64,000 bases of DNA from positions 1 through 64,000 of the forward strand of contig NZ_MDVN01000023.1 in assembly GCF_002741945.1 (NCBI RefSeq), written 5' to 3'. A program made the translations under genes and the position numbers. The DNA is from Gaetbulibacter sp. 4G1 (GTDB lineage Bacteria; Bacteroidota; Bacteroidia; Flavobacteriales; Flavobacteriaceae). The notes under the pieces are model-generated. The model saw only the letters and a list, made by a program, of their open reading frames with translations. It was not told where the DNA came from and ran no database searches. Positions 17,454-25,831 of the stretch are shown here, one piece after another (positions within the stretch are counted from its first letter, which is position 1; the number at the start of each line of letters is the position of its first letter).

Positions 17454-18866
17454 CTAATTTTTAATAGCCTTTTGATTAGGAATAGGGTTTACTCCATATT
17501 TATCAAACAAATACACCAAAGCAGTCATAGTAGCTGCTCCTAATTCTAACTCTCTTTTGTTAACATGCTCAAACGTGTCATTGCTAGCGTGATGATGATC
17601 AAAATAACGTTGAGAATCTGGGCGCAAGCCTGCAAGTACTACAGCATCAGTTTTTAGCGGTCCAATATCAGCGCCTCCATAACCTTTTTCAAAATAATGA
17701 ATTAAATAAGGTTTAAATAAAGGTTTCCAATTTAGCACTTGATTAAAATTGGCATCACTACAATCAAAACTAAATCCTCGTGGTGTAAAGCCACCAGCAT
17801 CACTCTCAAGAGCAAAAACATGATTTTCATTTTTCTTCTTTGCAATTTCAGCATACTTATTTCCTCCTCTTAAACCATTTTCCTCATTCATAAATAATAC
17901 GGCTCTAATGCTACGCTTTGGTTTTATTCCAGATGCTTTCAATAATCTTAAAACGTCCATTGATTGCACAACACCGGCGCCATCATCATGCGATCCATCT
18001 CCCAAATCCCACGAGTCTAAATGACCGCCTACAATCATATATTCGTTTGGAAATTCACTTCCTGTAATTTCGCCTATTACATTATAAGACAATACATCTT
18101 TAAACTGCTTACAACTTTGCTTAAAATAAAATTTTATAGACTTATCTAACTCTAACATAGTGCTTAATAACTCTGCATCATTAGTACTTATGGCTGCAGA
18201 AGGAATACGTTTTTCAACAGGGATATTATCATAAGTCATACTTCCTGTATGAGGTAAATCATCTAACCTTAAGTTCATAGACCTTACAATTACACCTACT
18301 GCACCATATTTTGTTGCTTCAACTGCACCAGAATAGCGTTGATTTACGCAACCGCCGTAAGCTTCAAATGTGCTAATTAAATCCGGTTGCATTGGTCTGT
18401 TATAAAAAACTATTTTTCCTTCAACATTTTCTTTTCCTAGTTCTTTTAATTCATCAAAACTTTTAACCTCAACAATATTAGCTTTTAAACCCAACGCTTT
18501 TGTAGCAACAGAACCTCCTAAAGCACAAATATTTACGGTTGTTGTTTTTCCTGGTTCAGTTTCAATATAAGCATATTCTTTGGCTCCTCGCACCCACTTT
18601 GGTACCATAACGGGTTGTAGCCAAACCTTATCTAAACCTATTTTTTCAAGCTCCTCTTTGGTATATGCTACTGCTTTTTCAGCATTTAAAGAACCTGATA
18701 ATCTGCCTCCAATTTGATTCGATAAATGATTTAACCAATCATAACTTTTTCCATTTGTTAAAGATTGGGTATAAATTTCTCTTAAAACTTTTTCGTCTGT
18801 TTGCGAGTTTGATTGAAATGATAATAAAATAACGAAAAGAAAAACTAAGGGCCTTTGGTAAATCAT
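17454..18866 (-). CDS. M28 family zinc aminopeptidase/carboxypeptidase Q-like
   Basis: A 470-residue exported peptidase. Residues 1-22 form a signal peptide. A PA-type insert lies at about 110-230, and the M28 catalytic domain follows. Visible zinc and catalytic residues are in GGHLDSWDLGDGSHDDGAG, the NEENG pair of glutamates, ESDAGG, and the C-terminal DHHHASNDTFEHV. The family removes single amino acids from peptides, and a periplasmic place fits the signal peptide. It follows the PPK2 gene after 67 bases and lies 8 bases upstream of the TfoX-like gene. Confidence 0.9.
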   Translation of the reverse strand: MIYQRPLVFLFVILLSFQSNSQTDEKVLREIYTQSLTNGKSYDWLNHLSNQIGGRLSGSLNAEKAVAYTKEELEKIGLDKVWLQPVMVPKWVRGAKEYAYIETEPGKTTTVNICALGGSVATKALGLKANIVEVKSFDELKELGKENVEGKIVFYNRPMQPDLISTFEAYGGCVNQRYSGAVEATKYGAVGVIVRSMNLRLDDLPHTGSMTYDNIPVEKRIPSAAISTNDAELLSTMLELDKSIKFYFKQSCKQFKDVLSYNVIGEITGSEFPNEYMIVGGHLDSWDLGDGSHDDGAGVVQSMDVLRLLKASGIKPKRSIRAVLFMNEENGLRGGNKYAEIAKKKNENHVFALESDAGGFTPRGFSFDCSDANFNQVLNWKPLFKPYLIHYFEKGYGGADIGPLKTDAVVLAGLRPDSQRYFDHHHASNDTFEHVNKRELELGAATMTALVYLFDKYGVNPIPNQKAIKN

Positions 18867-18933
18867 AAATACTTTTTGGTTTTAAATATACTTCATAATA
18901 TTTCCATAATTTCTAAAAAAAATCATAAAAGTA

Positions 18934-19812
18934 TTATTCATTATTTAATTGTTGTTTGTACAGCTCTATGTTAGCCTTAATATCATCATCCAATTCTGGT
19001 TCTTTTATATCTGTATAATCTTTTAAGGTATCATACATTATTTTTGCAACAATGTAACGTGCTGTAGGTTTATTATCGGCAGGAATATTATACCAAGGCG
19101 CGTGTGGTTTTGATGTTCTATTTATAGCATCTTCATAACATTCTTGATATTTGTCCCAAAGTTTACGCTCTTTTAAATCGCCTGCTGAAAATTTCCAATT
19201 TTTCTCCTTTTTGTTTAAACGACGAAGTAATCTACTTTTTTGTTCTTCTTTAGAAAGATTCATAAAAAACTTAAAAATGATGGTTCCATTATCGGTAATA
19301 TGCTTTTCAAAATTGTTTATTTGCTCAAAACGCTTATCCCAAAAGGCATCATCAATATCATCAATAGTATTTACAGTTGGTATATTTTCGCCTAAAATAT
19401 AACCGGGATGCACTCTTGTTACTAATACATTCTCGTAATGCGTTCTATTAAAAACACCAAATTTGCCACGTGCTGGAAGTGCAATGTAATGCCTCCAAAT
19501 GTAATCGTGCTTTAATTCTAATTCGGTAGGTACTTTAAAACTGTGTACCACAACTCCACGAGCATTAAAATCTTTAAAAACTTCTCGTATTAAACTATCT
19601 TTTCCTGATGTATCCATGCCTTGCAAACAAACTAGCACTGCATATTTATTATGAGCATACATGGTATCTTGAAGTTTTCCTAGCTTTCTCCTAACTGAAC
19701 GTAACTCGTCTTTTACTTCATCATCAGTAACTTCTAAATTAAACTTGGTAGCTTGTTCTGAAATATTAATTTTTGAAGTGATTTTAAAATCGTTTATATG
19801 AATAGTTTTCAA
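18934..19812 (-). CDS. PPK2 family polyphosphate kinase
   Basis: A 292-residue cytoplasmic enzyme that transfers phosphate between polyphosphate and nucleotides, usually making NDP or NTP from polyphosphate. It is a P-loop kinase: Walker A is GMDTSGKD at residues 65-72, followed by a lid with WRHYIALPARGKFGVFNRTH and YENVLVTRVHP. The FFMNLSKEEQKSRLLRR segment is also typical. The length fits a one-domain PPK2. Whether it is class I, II or III (GDP, AMP or both) cannot be decided by eye. It is the first gene of the minus-strand group that ends at 16551. Confidence 0.93.
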   Translation of the reverse strand: MKTIHINDFKITSKINISEQATKFNLEVTDDEVKDELRSVRRKLGKLQDTMYAHNKYAVLVCLQGMDTSGKDSLIREVFKDFNARGVVVHSFKVPTELELKHDYIWRHYIALPARGKFGVFNRTHYENVLVTRVHPGYILGENIPTVNTIDDIDDAFWDKRFEQINNFEKHITDNGTIIFKFFMNLSKEEQKSRLLRRLNKKEKNWKFSAGDLKERKLWDKYQECYEDAINRTSKPHAPWYNIPADNKPTARYIVAKIMYDTLKDYTDIKEPELDDDIKANIELYKQQLNNE

Positions 19813-19951
19813 AATATATAGTATTTATTATTGCATTTAAATATATAAAAATGAAATCGATTTTTTCTTTGTTATCATTATTTGTTTCTATTATGTTTTC
19901 CATTTTATACTCAAACAATTACGTTAATTCGTATAATTAAAATAAAAGAAA

Positions 19952-20455
19952 ATGAATAAAACTATTATTATACAAGGAAGTGCGAGACCAAAAGGAGATA
20001 CAAATACTATAGTAAATTATATAGCATTAAAAAAAGGATACGATGTTATTGATTTGTATTCGAAAAATATTGGGCATTACGATTATAATTACAAAAATGA
20101 AGGCGATGATTTTTTACCATTGATTTCAAATATTATAGAAAATTACGATACTATAATTTTTGTAACACCAGTATATTGGTATACTATGAGTGGCCATATG
20201 AAAGTGTTTTTTGATAGAATTTCAGATTTAATAAGAATACATAAAGATACTGGTAGGAAGTTACGTGGTAAAAACATGGCTATGATAAGTAGTAGCAACA
20301 GCAATGATGTTGTTTCTGGATTTAATATCCCTTTCGTTGAATCTGCAAACTATTTAGGTATGAATTACTTAGGAGATATCCATGTTTGGGTTGAAAATGA
20401 TAATATTCCTGTTAAAGTAAAAGGTATTATAGATGATTTTATTGAAAAAAAATAA
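19952..20455 (+). CDS. Flavodoxin-like NAD(P)H-dependent oxidoreductase
   Basis: A 167-residue cytoplasmic FMN-binding reductase of the NADPH-dependent FMN reductase / flavodoxin-like fold. The phosphate-binding loop is at the N-terminus (IIQGSARPKGDTNTIV). The PVYWYTMSGHMKVFFDR segment around residue 72 is the flavin-contacting loop of this group. The substrate is unknown; relatives reduce quinones, azo dyes or free FMN. It is divergent from the PPK2 gene and followed by a coiled-coil secreted protein. Confidence 0.88.
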   Translation: MNKTIIIQGSARPKGDTNTIVNYIALKKGYDVIDLYSKNIGHYDYNYKNEGDDFLPLISNIIENYDTIIFVTPVYWYTMSGHMKVFFDRISDLIRIHKDTGRKLRGKNMAMISSSNSNDVVSGFNIPFVESANYLGMNYLGDIHVWVENDNIPVKVKGIIDDFIEKK

Positions 20456-20537
20456 ATGCATAATTTCGATAAACCGCCTAGTAATACTTTAGTTTTTAAT
20501 ATATTCGTTGCACCTACTTAAAATTAACCCAAATCCA

Positions 20538-21287
20538 ATGAAGAACTATTACTTACTTTTATTTCTGATTATTACATTAAGCTTTAATGCACAAACGACC
20601 AACTGTGACGAGGCAAATTCTTATTTAGTAAATGCCTATTCGCATGTTAAAGATGCTTATGAAGCAAATAATATAAGCCATTTAAAATATTATGCCAATA
20701 GATCTGTAGAAGCTTTTAAACTTTCTAAAAAAACACTAAAAGACTGTGGTTGCAATACGGCATTAAATTTAGCTGATAAAAGTATAGATTTATTAGCAAA
20801 AGTTGAAAATACTGAAACATATGAAGATGGTCGGTTTTTTGTAAAACGTGCTAGAGAAACTGCCAAAGAAAGTGTTATTGAGATTGACAAGTGTTCGTAT
20901 TCTAACAATTCTGATATTGCTAAATCTAATGAAAACACTGAGCTTTCAAATTTGCAAAACGAACAACTAGCATTAAAAAAGCAGCAGGAAGCCTTAAAAC
21001 TTAAAGAGGAACAAATAAAAAATAAATTAGCTCAACAAAAAGAAAAAGAGTTAACAAATAAAAAAGCACAATTAATTCTTTCTTATGAAAATGCTATTGC
21101 TGCAAACATAAAAGCATATAATCATGCTCTAAAAGTCTGCGGTTATAACCATAATCAACAAAAAAAAACAATCTCACCAACAGATATGTCTGCAAAAAGT
21201 ATAGAAGCAATTAAGAGCTATTATATAAAAAGTCTAAAAATATTAGCATCAAATTACATAGAAGAACTAAACTCGTGCGACAAATAA
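20538..21287 (+). CDS. Secreted coiled-coil protein of unknown function
   Basis: I do not recognise a family. From the ATG at 20538 the protein has 249 residues and begins with a clear signal peptide (MKNYYLLLFLIITLSFNAQ). A TTG at 20508 would add ten residues in front of this signal and is less likely. The mature part has an alpha-helical N-terminal half with four cysteines, including CGC. A strongly charged coiled coil follows at about 145-180 (LSNLQNEQLALKKQQEALKL), then another helical part. It is followed by a strong terminator. A periplasmic location is inferred. Confidence 0.75.
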   Translation: MKNYYLLLFLIITLSFNAQTTNCDEANSYLVNAYSHVKDAYEANNISHLKYYANRSVEAFKLSKKTLKDCGCNTALNLADKSIDLLAKVENTETYEDGRFFVKRARETAKESVIEIDKCSYSNNSDIAKSNENTELSNLQNEQLALKKQQEALKLKEEQIKNKLAQQKEKELTNKKAQLILSYENAIAANIKAYNHALKVCGYNHNQQKKTISPTDMSAKSIEAIKSYYIKSLKILASNYIEELNSCDK

Positions 21288-21294
21288 GGTATTA

Positions 21295-21337
21295 AAAAAC
21301 AAGCCCTTGAAATAATTTCAAGGGCTTGTTTTTTTAT
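21295..21337. terminator. Strong bidirectional terminator
   Basis: The stem ACAAGCCCTTGAAA (21299-21312) pairs with TTTCAAGGGCTTGT (21316-21329) around a 3-base loop, flanked by A-run and T-run. It serves the plus-strand coiled-coil gene and the minus-strand response regulator gene ending at 21334. Confidence 0.92.
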
Positions 21338-22497
21338 TTGCTCGCAAACATCTTTACGTCTGTTTCGCTTACATCTTTTCCTCCAAGAATAATTAATCGT
21401 TCTATAACATTACGAAGCTCTCGAATATTACCTGTCCAATCATAATCTTGCAATAACTTTACAGCTTTATCCGAAAATGTTTTTTTAACAGTACCTTGCT
21501 CGCTAGCAATTTTACTGGAAAAATAATTGATAAGTAAAGGGATATCATCACGCCTATCATTTAAAGCAGGAACTTGTATTAAAATAACAGCTAGTCTATG
21601 ATACAAATCTTCTCGGAAGTTTCCTTCTTTAATCTCCTTTTTCAAATCTTTATTGGTTGCTGCAACTACTCGTACATTTACCTTTATATCTTTATCACTA
21701 CCTACTCGTTGAATACGGCTTTCTTGTAAAGCTCTTAACACCTTAGCCTGTGCAGAAAGACTCATATCTCCAATTTCATCTAAAAAAATAGTACCACCAT
21801 TAGCCGCTTCAAACTTACCTGCTCTATCTTTATTAGCACTTGTAAAAGCTCCTTTGACATGTCCAAACAGTTCACTTTCAATAAGTTCGCTTGGTATTGC
21901 AGCACAATTCACTTCTATCATAGGGCCTTTTGAGCGATCACTTTTTTGATGTAACCAATGTGCTACCAATTCTTTTCCTGTACCGTTTGGGCCAGTAATA
22001 AGTACTCGTGCATCAGTTGGCGCAACTTTTTCTATAATATCTTTTATATGAGTTATCGCTTTGCTTTCTCCTATCATTTGAAAATTCTTGCTTACTTTCT
22101 TTTTAAGCAATTTGTTTTCAACTACCAGCTCTTTTCTGTCTAAAGCGTTTCTAACTGTATTTAGTAACCTGTTTAAATCTGGCGGTTTTGATATATAATC
22201 AAAAGCCCCTAAACGCATTGTATTAACTGCTGTATCTAAATCACCATGACCAGAAATCATAACCATTGGTATTTCTGGTTTAATTTTTTTGGTAGCTTCT
22301 AGAACTTCAACACCATCCATTTTTGGCATTTTTATGTCGCAAAGTACCAAATCAAAGTCGTCATTTTTTATTTTTTCGACACCAACCAATCCATCTTCGG
22401 CTTCTTCAACTTGATAAGTATCGTTTTCTTCTGAAAGAATTTTTACCAAAACTCTTCTTATGGCTGCTTCATCTTCTATTATTAATATTTTAGGCAT
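21334..22497 (-). CDS. Sigma-54-type response regulator without DNA-binding domain
   Basis: A 387-residue NtrC-class regulator. The receiver domain (1-120) keeps the phospho-acceptor Asp54 in LVLCDIKMPKMDG and the conserved Lys104 (SKPP). The AAA+ domain (about 140-375) has Walker A GPNGTGKE at 169-176, Walker B FLDEIGD at 238-244, and arginine-finger segments. The sigma-54 contact loop reads GAFTSA (216-221) instead of GAFTGA. The protein ends shortly after the RELRNVIER segment, with no Fis-type helix-turn-helix. Relatives normally run on for about 60-80 residues. It is the last gene of a minus-strand group after the MscS gene, with no histidine kinase nearby. Confidence 0.93.
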   Translation of the reverse strand: MPKILIIEDEAAIRRVLVKILSEENDTYQVEEAEDGLVGVEKIKNDDFDLVLCDIKMPKMDGVEVLEATKKIKPEIPMVMISGHGDLDTAVNTMRLGAFDYISKPPDLNRLLNTVRNALDRKELVVENKLLKKKVSKNFQMIGESKAITHIKDIIEKVAPTDARVLITGPNGTGKELVAHWLHQKSDRSKGPMIEVNCAAIPSELIESELFGHVKGAFTSANKDRAGKFEAANGGTIFLDEIGDMSLSAQAKVLRALQESRIQRVGSDKDIKVNVRVVAATNKDLKKEIKEGNFREDLYHRLAVILIQVPALNDRRDDIPLLINYFSSKIASEQGTVKKTFSDKAVKLLQDYDWTGNIRELRNVIERLIILGGKDVSETDVKMFASK

Positions 22498-22507
22498 ATT
22501 TTTAACT

Positions 22508-23332
22508 TTATTTTTGAATAATATGTACGTCTCGTTGTGGAAAAGGAATACTAATATTGTTTTCTTTAAACAATCTATCTATCTCAAATCGCATATCACT
22601 TTGCGGTATAAGAGCCTGAAAGCTATCATTTAATGTAAAAATCAATTTAAACATTAAAGCACTGTCTCCAAAATTAGTAAAAACAACTAACGGTTCTGGT
22701 TTCTTAACAACTGCCGGATGATTATTTGCTACTTGCAACAAAATTTCTTTTACTAGCTGTATGTCACTACCGTATGCTACACCTACCTCAACACTTTCTC
22801 TAGTAGTTGTTCCGTTTTCGGTCCAATTATATAAACTGTTTGTTAAATATAAATGATTAGGAATTATTAATACTTTATTATCTATTGTTACAGCACGCGT
22901 TGTTCTTAACTTAATCTCTTCTACTCTACCAATTTTTCCGTCTAATTCAATAATATCGCCTACATGTACAGATTGATCTATAAGTATAAAAACTCCAGAT
23001 ATTATATCCATAAATAATGTTTGGAGCGCTAAACCAACACCTACTAATAATGCCGCAGATGCAGCAAAAATAGCAGTTACTTGCACTCCAGAATTATGGA
23101 GTGTCATTAATAGAATAATAACATAAATAAACCATTTACTATAAGAAAAAAGCGAGACAAACTTCACTTTATCTTGCTGTGGTAGCTTTCTAGTAACAAC
23201 CTTTCGTATTAACTTTAATATAAACGCTGTTAGTATTAAAGCCAATATTACAACCAGTATTGTTTTTACATCAATATGAATATTTTCGCTAAAACTAAAT
23301 GTGTGATTTAATATGTCTTTTAGTTCTTCCAT
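22508..23332 (-). CDS. MscS-family small mechanosensitive channel
   Basis: A 274-residue inner-membrane protein. It has about three N-terminal membrane helices (near 20-40, 63-82 and 88-110), the last being glycine- and alanine-rich (AIFAASAALLVGVGLALQTL), as in the MscS pore helix. The cytoplasmic MscS beta-domain follows (SGVFILIDQSVHVGDIIELD, GRVEEIKLRTT). Such channels open on membrane tension and release solutes under osmotic downshift. It lies one base downstream of the ABC permease gene and ten bases upstream of the response regulator gene. Confidence 0.93.
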   Translation of the reverse strand: MEELKDILNHTFSFSENIHIDVKTILVVILALILTAFILKLIRKVVTRKLPQQDKVKFVSLFSYSKWFIYVIILLMTLHNSGVQVTAIFAASAALLVGVGLALQTLFMDIISGVFILIDQSVHVGDIIELDGKIGRVEEIKLRTTRAVTIDNKVLIIPNHLYLTNSLYNWTENGTTTRESVEVGVAYGSDIQLVKEILLQVANNHPAVVKKPEPLVVFTNFGDSALMFKLIFTLNDSFQALIPQSDMRFEIDRLFKENNISIPFPQRDVHIIQK

Positions 23333-23333
23333 T

Positions 23334-24641
23334 TTAATACTTAATCCACTTTATTAACTCTTTATAACTTGGTTTTTTTCCATACATTAAAATACCGACT
23401 CTGTATATTTTTGCTGCAAACCAAACGGTTAGCATAAAGGTACCAATTAATAACAATAATGATACCAATTGTTGCCACAGAGGTACTCCAAAAGGAATAC
23501 GCATTAACATCACAACCGGCGAAGTGAAAGGTATAAACGAAAATACAGTTGACACGGTGCCATGCGGGTCTTCAATAACTGTAAAAATCCCAATATAAAC
23601 TGCAAGAATTAGGGGCATTAAAATTGGCAACATAAATTGCTGAGTATCTGTTTCATTATCTACTGCTGCTCCAATAGCTGCGTAAAGGGAACTATATAAT
23701 AGGTAACCGCTTATAAAAAATAATATAAAAGCAACAATTAAATTAGCAATTGGCAAATGATAAAATGCAGTAATAACATCTTGAACTTGCATGTTTACTT
23801 CTGGATTTTCCATAGCTTGTTGCATCATATCTTGCTGTGGAGATTGTGCCATATCTATTCCAAAAATAGCAGATACTATTGTCATTAAAACACCTCCTAA
23901 AATTAACCAAATTATAAATTGTGTAATACCTGCCAACGATGTACCTATAATTTTACCAAGCATTAATTGAACTGGTTTTACAGACGATATAATAACCTCA
24001 ATAATTCTACTCGTTTTTTCTTCAATTACACTACGCATAATCATATTACCATAAATAATAATAAACATGAATAATAAATATCCAGCTAGCCCACCAAAAA
24101 TAAGTTTAACAACACTGTCAATTTTAGATGTTTTTTCGCCCTCAAAACTTTCTTGGGCAAGGTTTATATTAATTTTTGAGGCCTTAATCATTTCAACATC
24201 TACACCTTTTTGTCGAAGTTTTATATTTGTAAGCTTTTTTTCAATTTTTGATTCTAAGCTAGAAATTAGCGTAAGTGAAGGAGATTCTTCAGAATAAAAC
24301 TTAATATGTTTTGATAGCACATCAATATCATCAAATTTTTCAATATGAAGTAAGCCATAATTGGATGTTTCCTTAACAATAGCTTTTGCATCATCTAAAT
24401 TCATATTCTCTAAAATATGATAAGTAGTGTTGTCAGAATCTTTAAAAACTTCTTTTACAATTCCAGATTCATCTAATACAGAAATAACTCGTGTTTTATT
24501 GTTGTTTAATTGTGATAAATATGCAACGACAGAGATAAGTGCTATCATAATAATAGGACTTAAAATCGTCATAATTATAAATGATTTATTCTTAACTTTT
24601 GTTAAATATTCGCGCTTTATTATAAGTGGTAAATGATTCAT
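23334..24641 (-). CDS. NatB-like ABC transporter permease
   Basis: A 435-residue membrane subunit of an ABC-2 type exporter. It has one N-terminal helix (about 20-42), a large extracytoplasmic domain to about residue 175, and about five more helices in the C-terminal half. The segment MRSVIEEKTSRIIEVIISSV is the typical cytoplasmic coupling region of NatB/YhaP permeases. Family members pair with NatA-type ATPases and export sodium or other small substrates; the substrate here is unknown. It is 3 bases downstream of the ATPase gene, so the two form one transporter. Confidence 0.92.
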   Translation of the reverse strand: MNHLPLIIKREYLTKVKNKSFIIMTILSPIIMIALISVVAYLSQLNNNKTRVISVLDESGIVKEVFKDSDNTTYHILENMNLDDAKAIVKETSNYGLLHIEKFDDIDVLSKHIKFYSEESPSLTLISSLESKIEKKLTNIKLRQKGVDVEMIKASKININLAQESFEGEKTSKIDSVVKLIFGGLAGYLLFMFIIIYGNMIMRSVIEEKTSRIIEVIISSVKPVQLMLGKIIGTSLAGITQFIIWLILGGVLMTIVSAIFGIDMAQSPQQDMMQQAMENPEVNMQVQDVITAFYHLPIANLIVAFILFFISGYLLYSSLYAAIGAAVDNETDTQQFMLPILMPLILAVYIGIFTVIEDPHGTVSTVFSFIPFTSPVVMLMRIPFGVPLWQQLVSLLLLIGTFMLTVWFAAKIYRVGILMYGKKPSYKELIKWIKY

Positions 24642-24644
24642 AAA

Positions 24645-25571
24645 TTAATTATTCTTTACTGTTTGAATAAAAATATCGTTAACGCTAGGTATTAATTCAA
24701 CAAAGTGAGACACTTCTCCTTTTGTTGTTAAATACGATAAAAACTCGTTGGGTTTATCACTGTCATTAAGCTTTATATTCAACTTCAATTCATTATCTAA
24801 GGTTTTAAAATTAGCACTTGAAACACTAAACTTCTCAGACAATTCTTGATGCAAAGCAGTATTGCTATCTGTTTTTATACCAACCTCATATGTGTTGGTT
24901 TTATATTGGCGCTTAACATCAACTAATTTACCATCTAAAATTTTGTTTGATTTATGTATTAACGCAATATCATCACACAATTCTTCAACAGATTCCATAC
25001 GATGTGTTGAAAAAATGATAGTAGCACCATTGTCTCGTAAACGTAAAATTTCGTCTTTAATTAAATTGGCATTTATTGGGTCGAATCCTGAAAAAGGTTC
25101 ATCAAAAATTAACAGCTTTGGTTCGTGTAACACTGTTACTACAAACTGTATTTTTTGAGCCATCCCTTTAGATAATTCTTGAATTTTTTTATTCCACCAA
25201 TCACCTATTTCTAAACGGTCAAACCAGTATTTTAATCGTGTTTTAGCTTCAGATTTACTAAGCCCCTTTAATTGCGCTAAATACAAAGCTTGTTCGCCTA
25301 CTTTCATAGATTTATACAACCCACGTTCTTCTGGTAGATAACCAATATCTTTTATATGATTTTCGTTAAGTAATTCACCATCCAAATGTACCGTACCAGT
25401 ATCGGGCATAGTTATTTGGTTAATGATTCGTATAAGCGTTGTTTTTCCAGCACCATTAGGTCCCAACAACCCAAAAATACTACCTTTAGGGACTTCTATT
25501 GAAACGTTGTTTAATGCTTTAAAATCGCCAAAATTTTTAGAGACCGAATGAGCCACTAATAGATTATTCAT
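24645..25571 (-). CDS. NatA-like ABC transporter ATP-binding protein
   Basis: A 308-residue cytoplasmic ATPase subunit. It has Walker [10 protein letters not shown] near 37-45, a LSKGMAQKIQ signature (K in place of the usual G after LS), Walker B KLLIFDEPFSGFDP, and the H-loop IIFSTHRME. About 80 further residues at the C-terminus are specific to this subfamily (EVGIKTDSN onward). It is the first gene of the four-gene minus-strand group with the permease, the MscS channel and the response regulator. The 260-base gap upstream holds the terminator hairpins of dnaJ. Confidence 0.93.
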   Translation of the reverse strand: MNNLLVAHSVSKNFGDFKALNNVSIEVPKGSIFGLLGPNGAGKTTLIRIINQITMPDTGTVHLDGELLNENHIKDIGYLPEERGLYKSMKVGEQALYLAQLKGLSKSEAKTRLKYWFDRLEIGDWWNKKIQELSKGMAQKIQFVVTVLHEPKLLIFDEPFSGFDPINANLIKDEILRLRDNGATIIFSTHRMESVEELCDDIALIHKSNKILDGKLVDVKRQYKTNTYEVGIKTDSNTALHQELSEKFSVSSANFKTLDNELKLNIKLNDSDKPNEFLSYLTTKGEVSHFVELIPSVNDIFIQTVKNN

Positions 25572-25686
25572 TTAAAAATTTTTAGTGTTTAAAAATAAGT
25601 ATTGTAAATATATTAAATGTTACAACCAACATGTAGAATTAATTGATAAAACATACAGGAATTAGTTTTCAATTAAAAAAACAAAA

Positions 25687-25713
25687 CCCACCCTTAATAA
25701 AATTAAGGATGGG
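25687..25713 (-). terminator. Terminator hairpin downstream of dnaJ (distal)
   Basis: CCCACCCTTAAT (25687-25698) pairs with ATTAAGGATGGG (25702-25713), with one mismatch and a 3-base loop. On the minus strand a T-rich run follows. It is the second of two consecutive hairpins after dnaJ. Confidence 0.7.
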
Positions 25714-25739
25714 AAAAAAATTGCTATGAAAAAGAAAAA

Positions 25740-25765
25740 TTATCACTAAAATAAATTAGTGATAA
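25740..25765 (-). terminator. Terminator hairpin downstream of dnaJ (proximal)
   Basis: TTATCACTAA (25740-25749) pairs perfectly with TTAGTGATAA (25756-25765) around a 6-base loop. The minus strand continues with a T-rich run. It lies about 65 bases past the dnaJ stop. Confidence 0.65.
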
Positions 25766-25831
25766 ATCAAATATAGTTTTTTTTTTGCAAATAGAGCCAA
25801 AACTATAAGATAACTTCATAATTTTCTATCA

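Noticed and set aside
16551..19812. A competence system because of the TfoX-like protein
   Set aside because: The match is weak, and no competence genes occur in the window.
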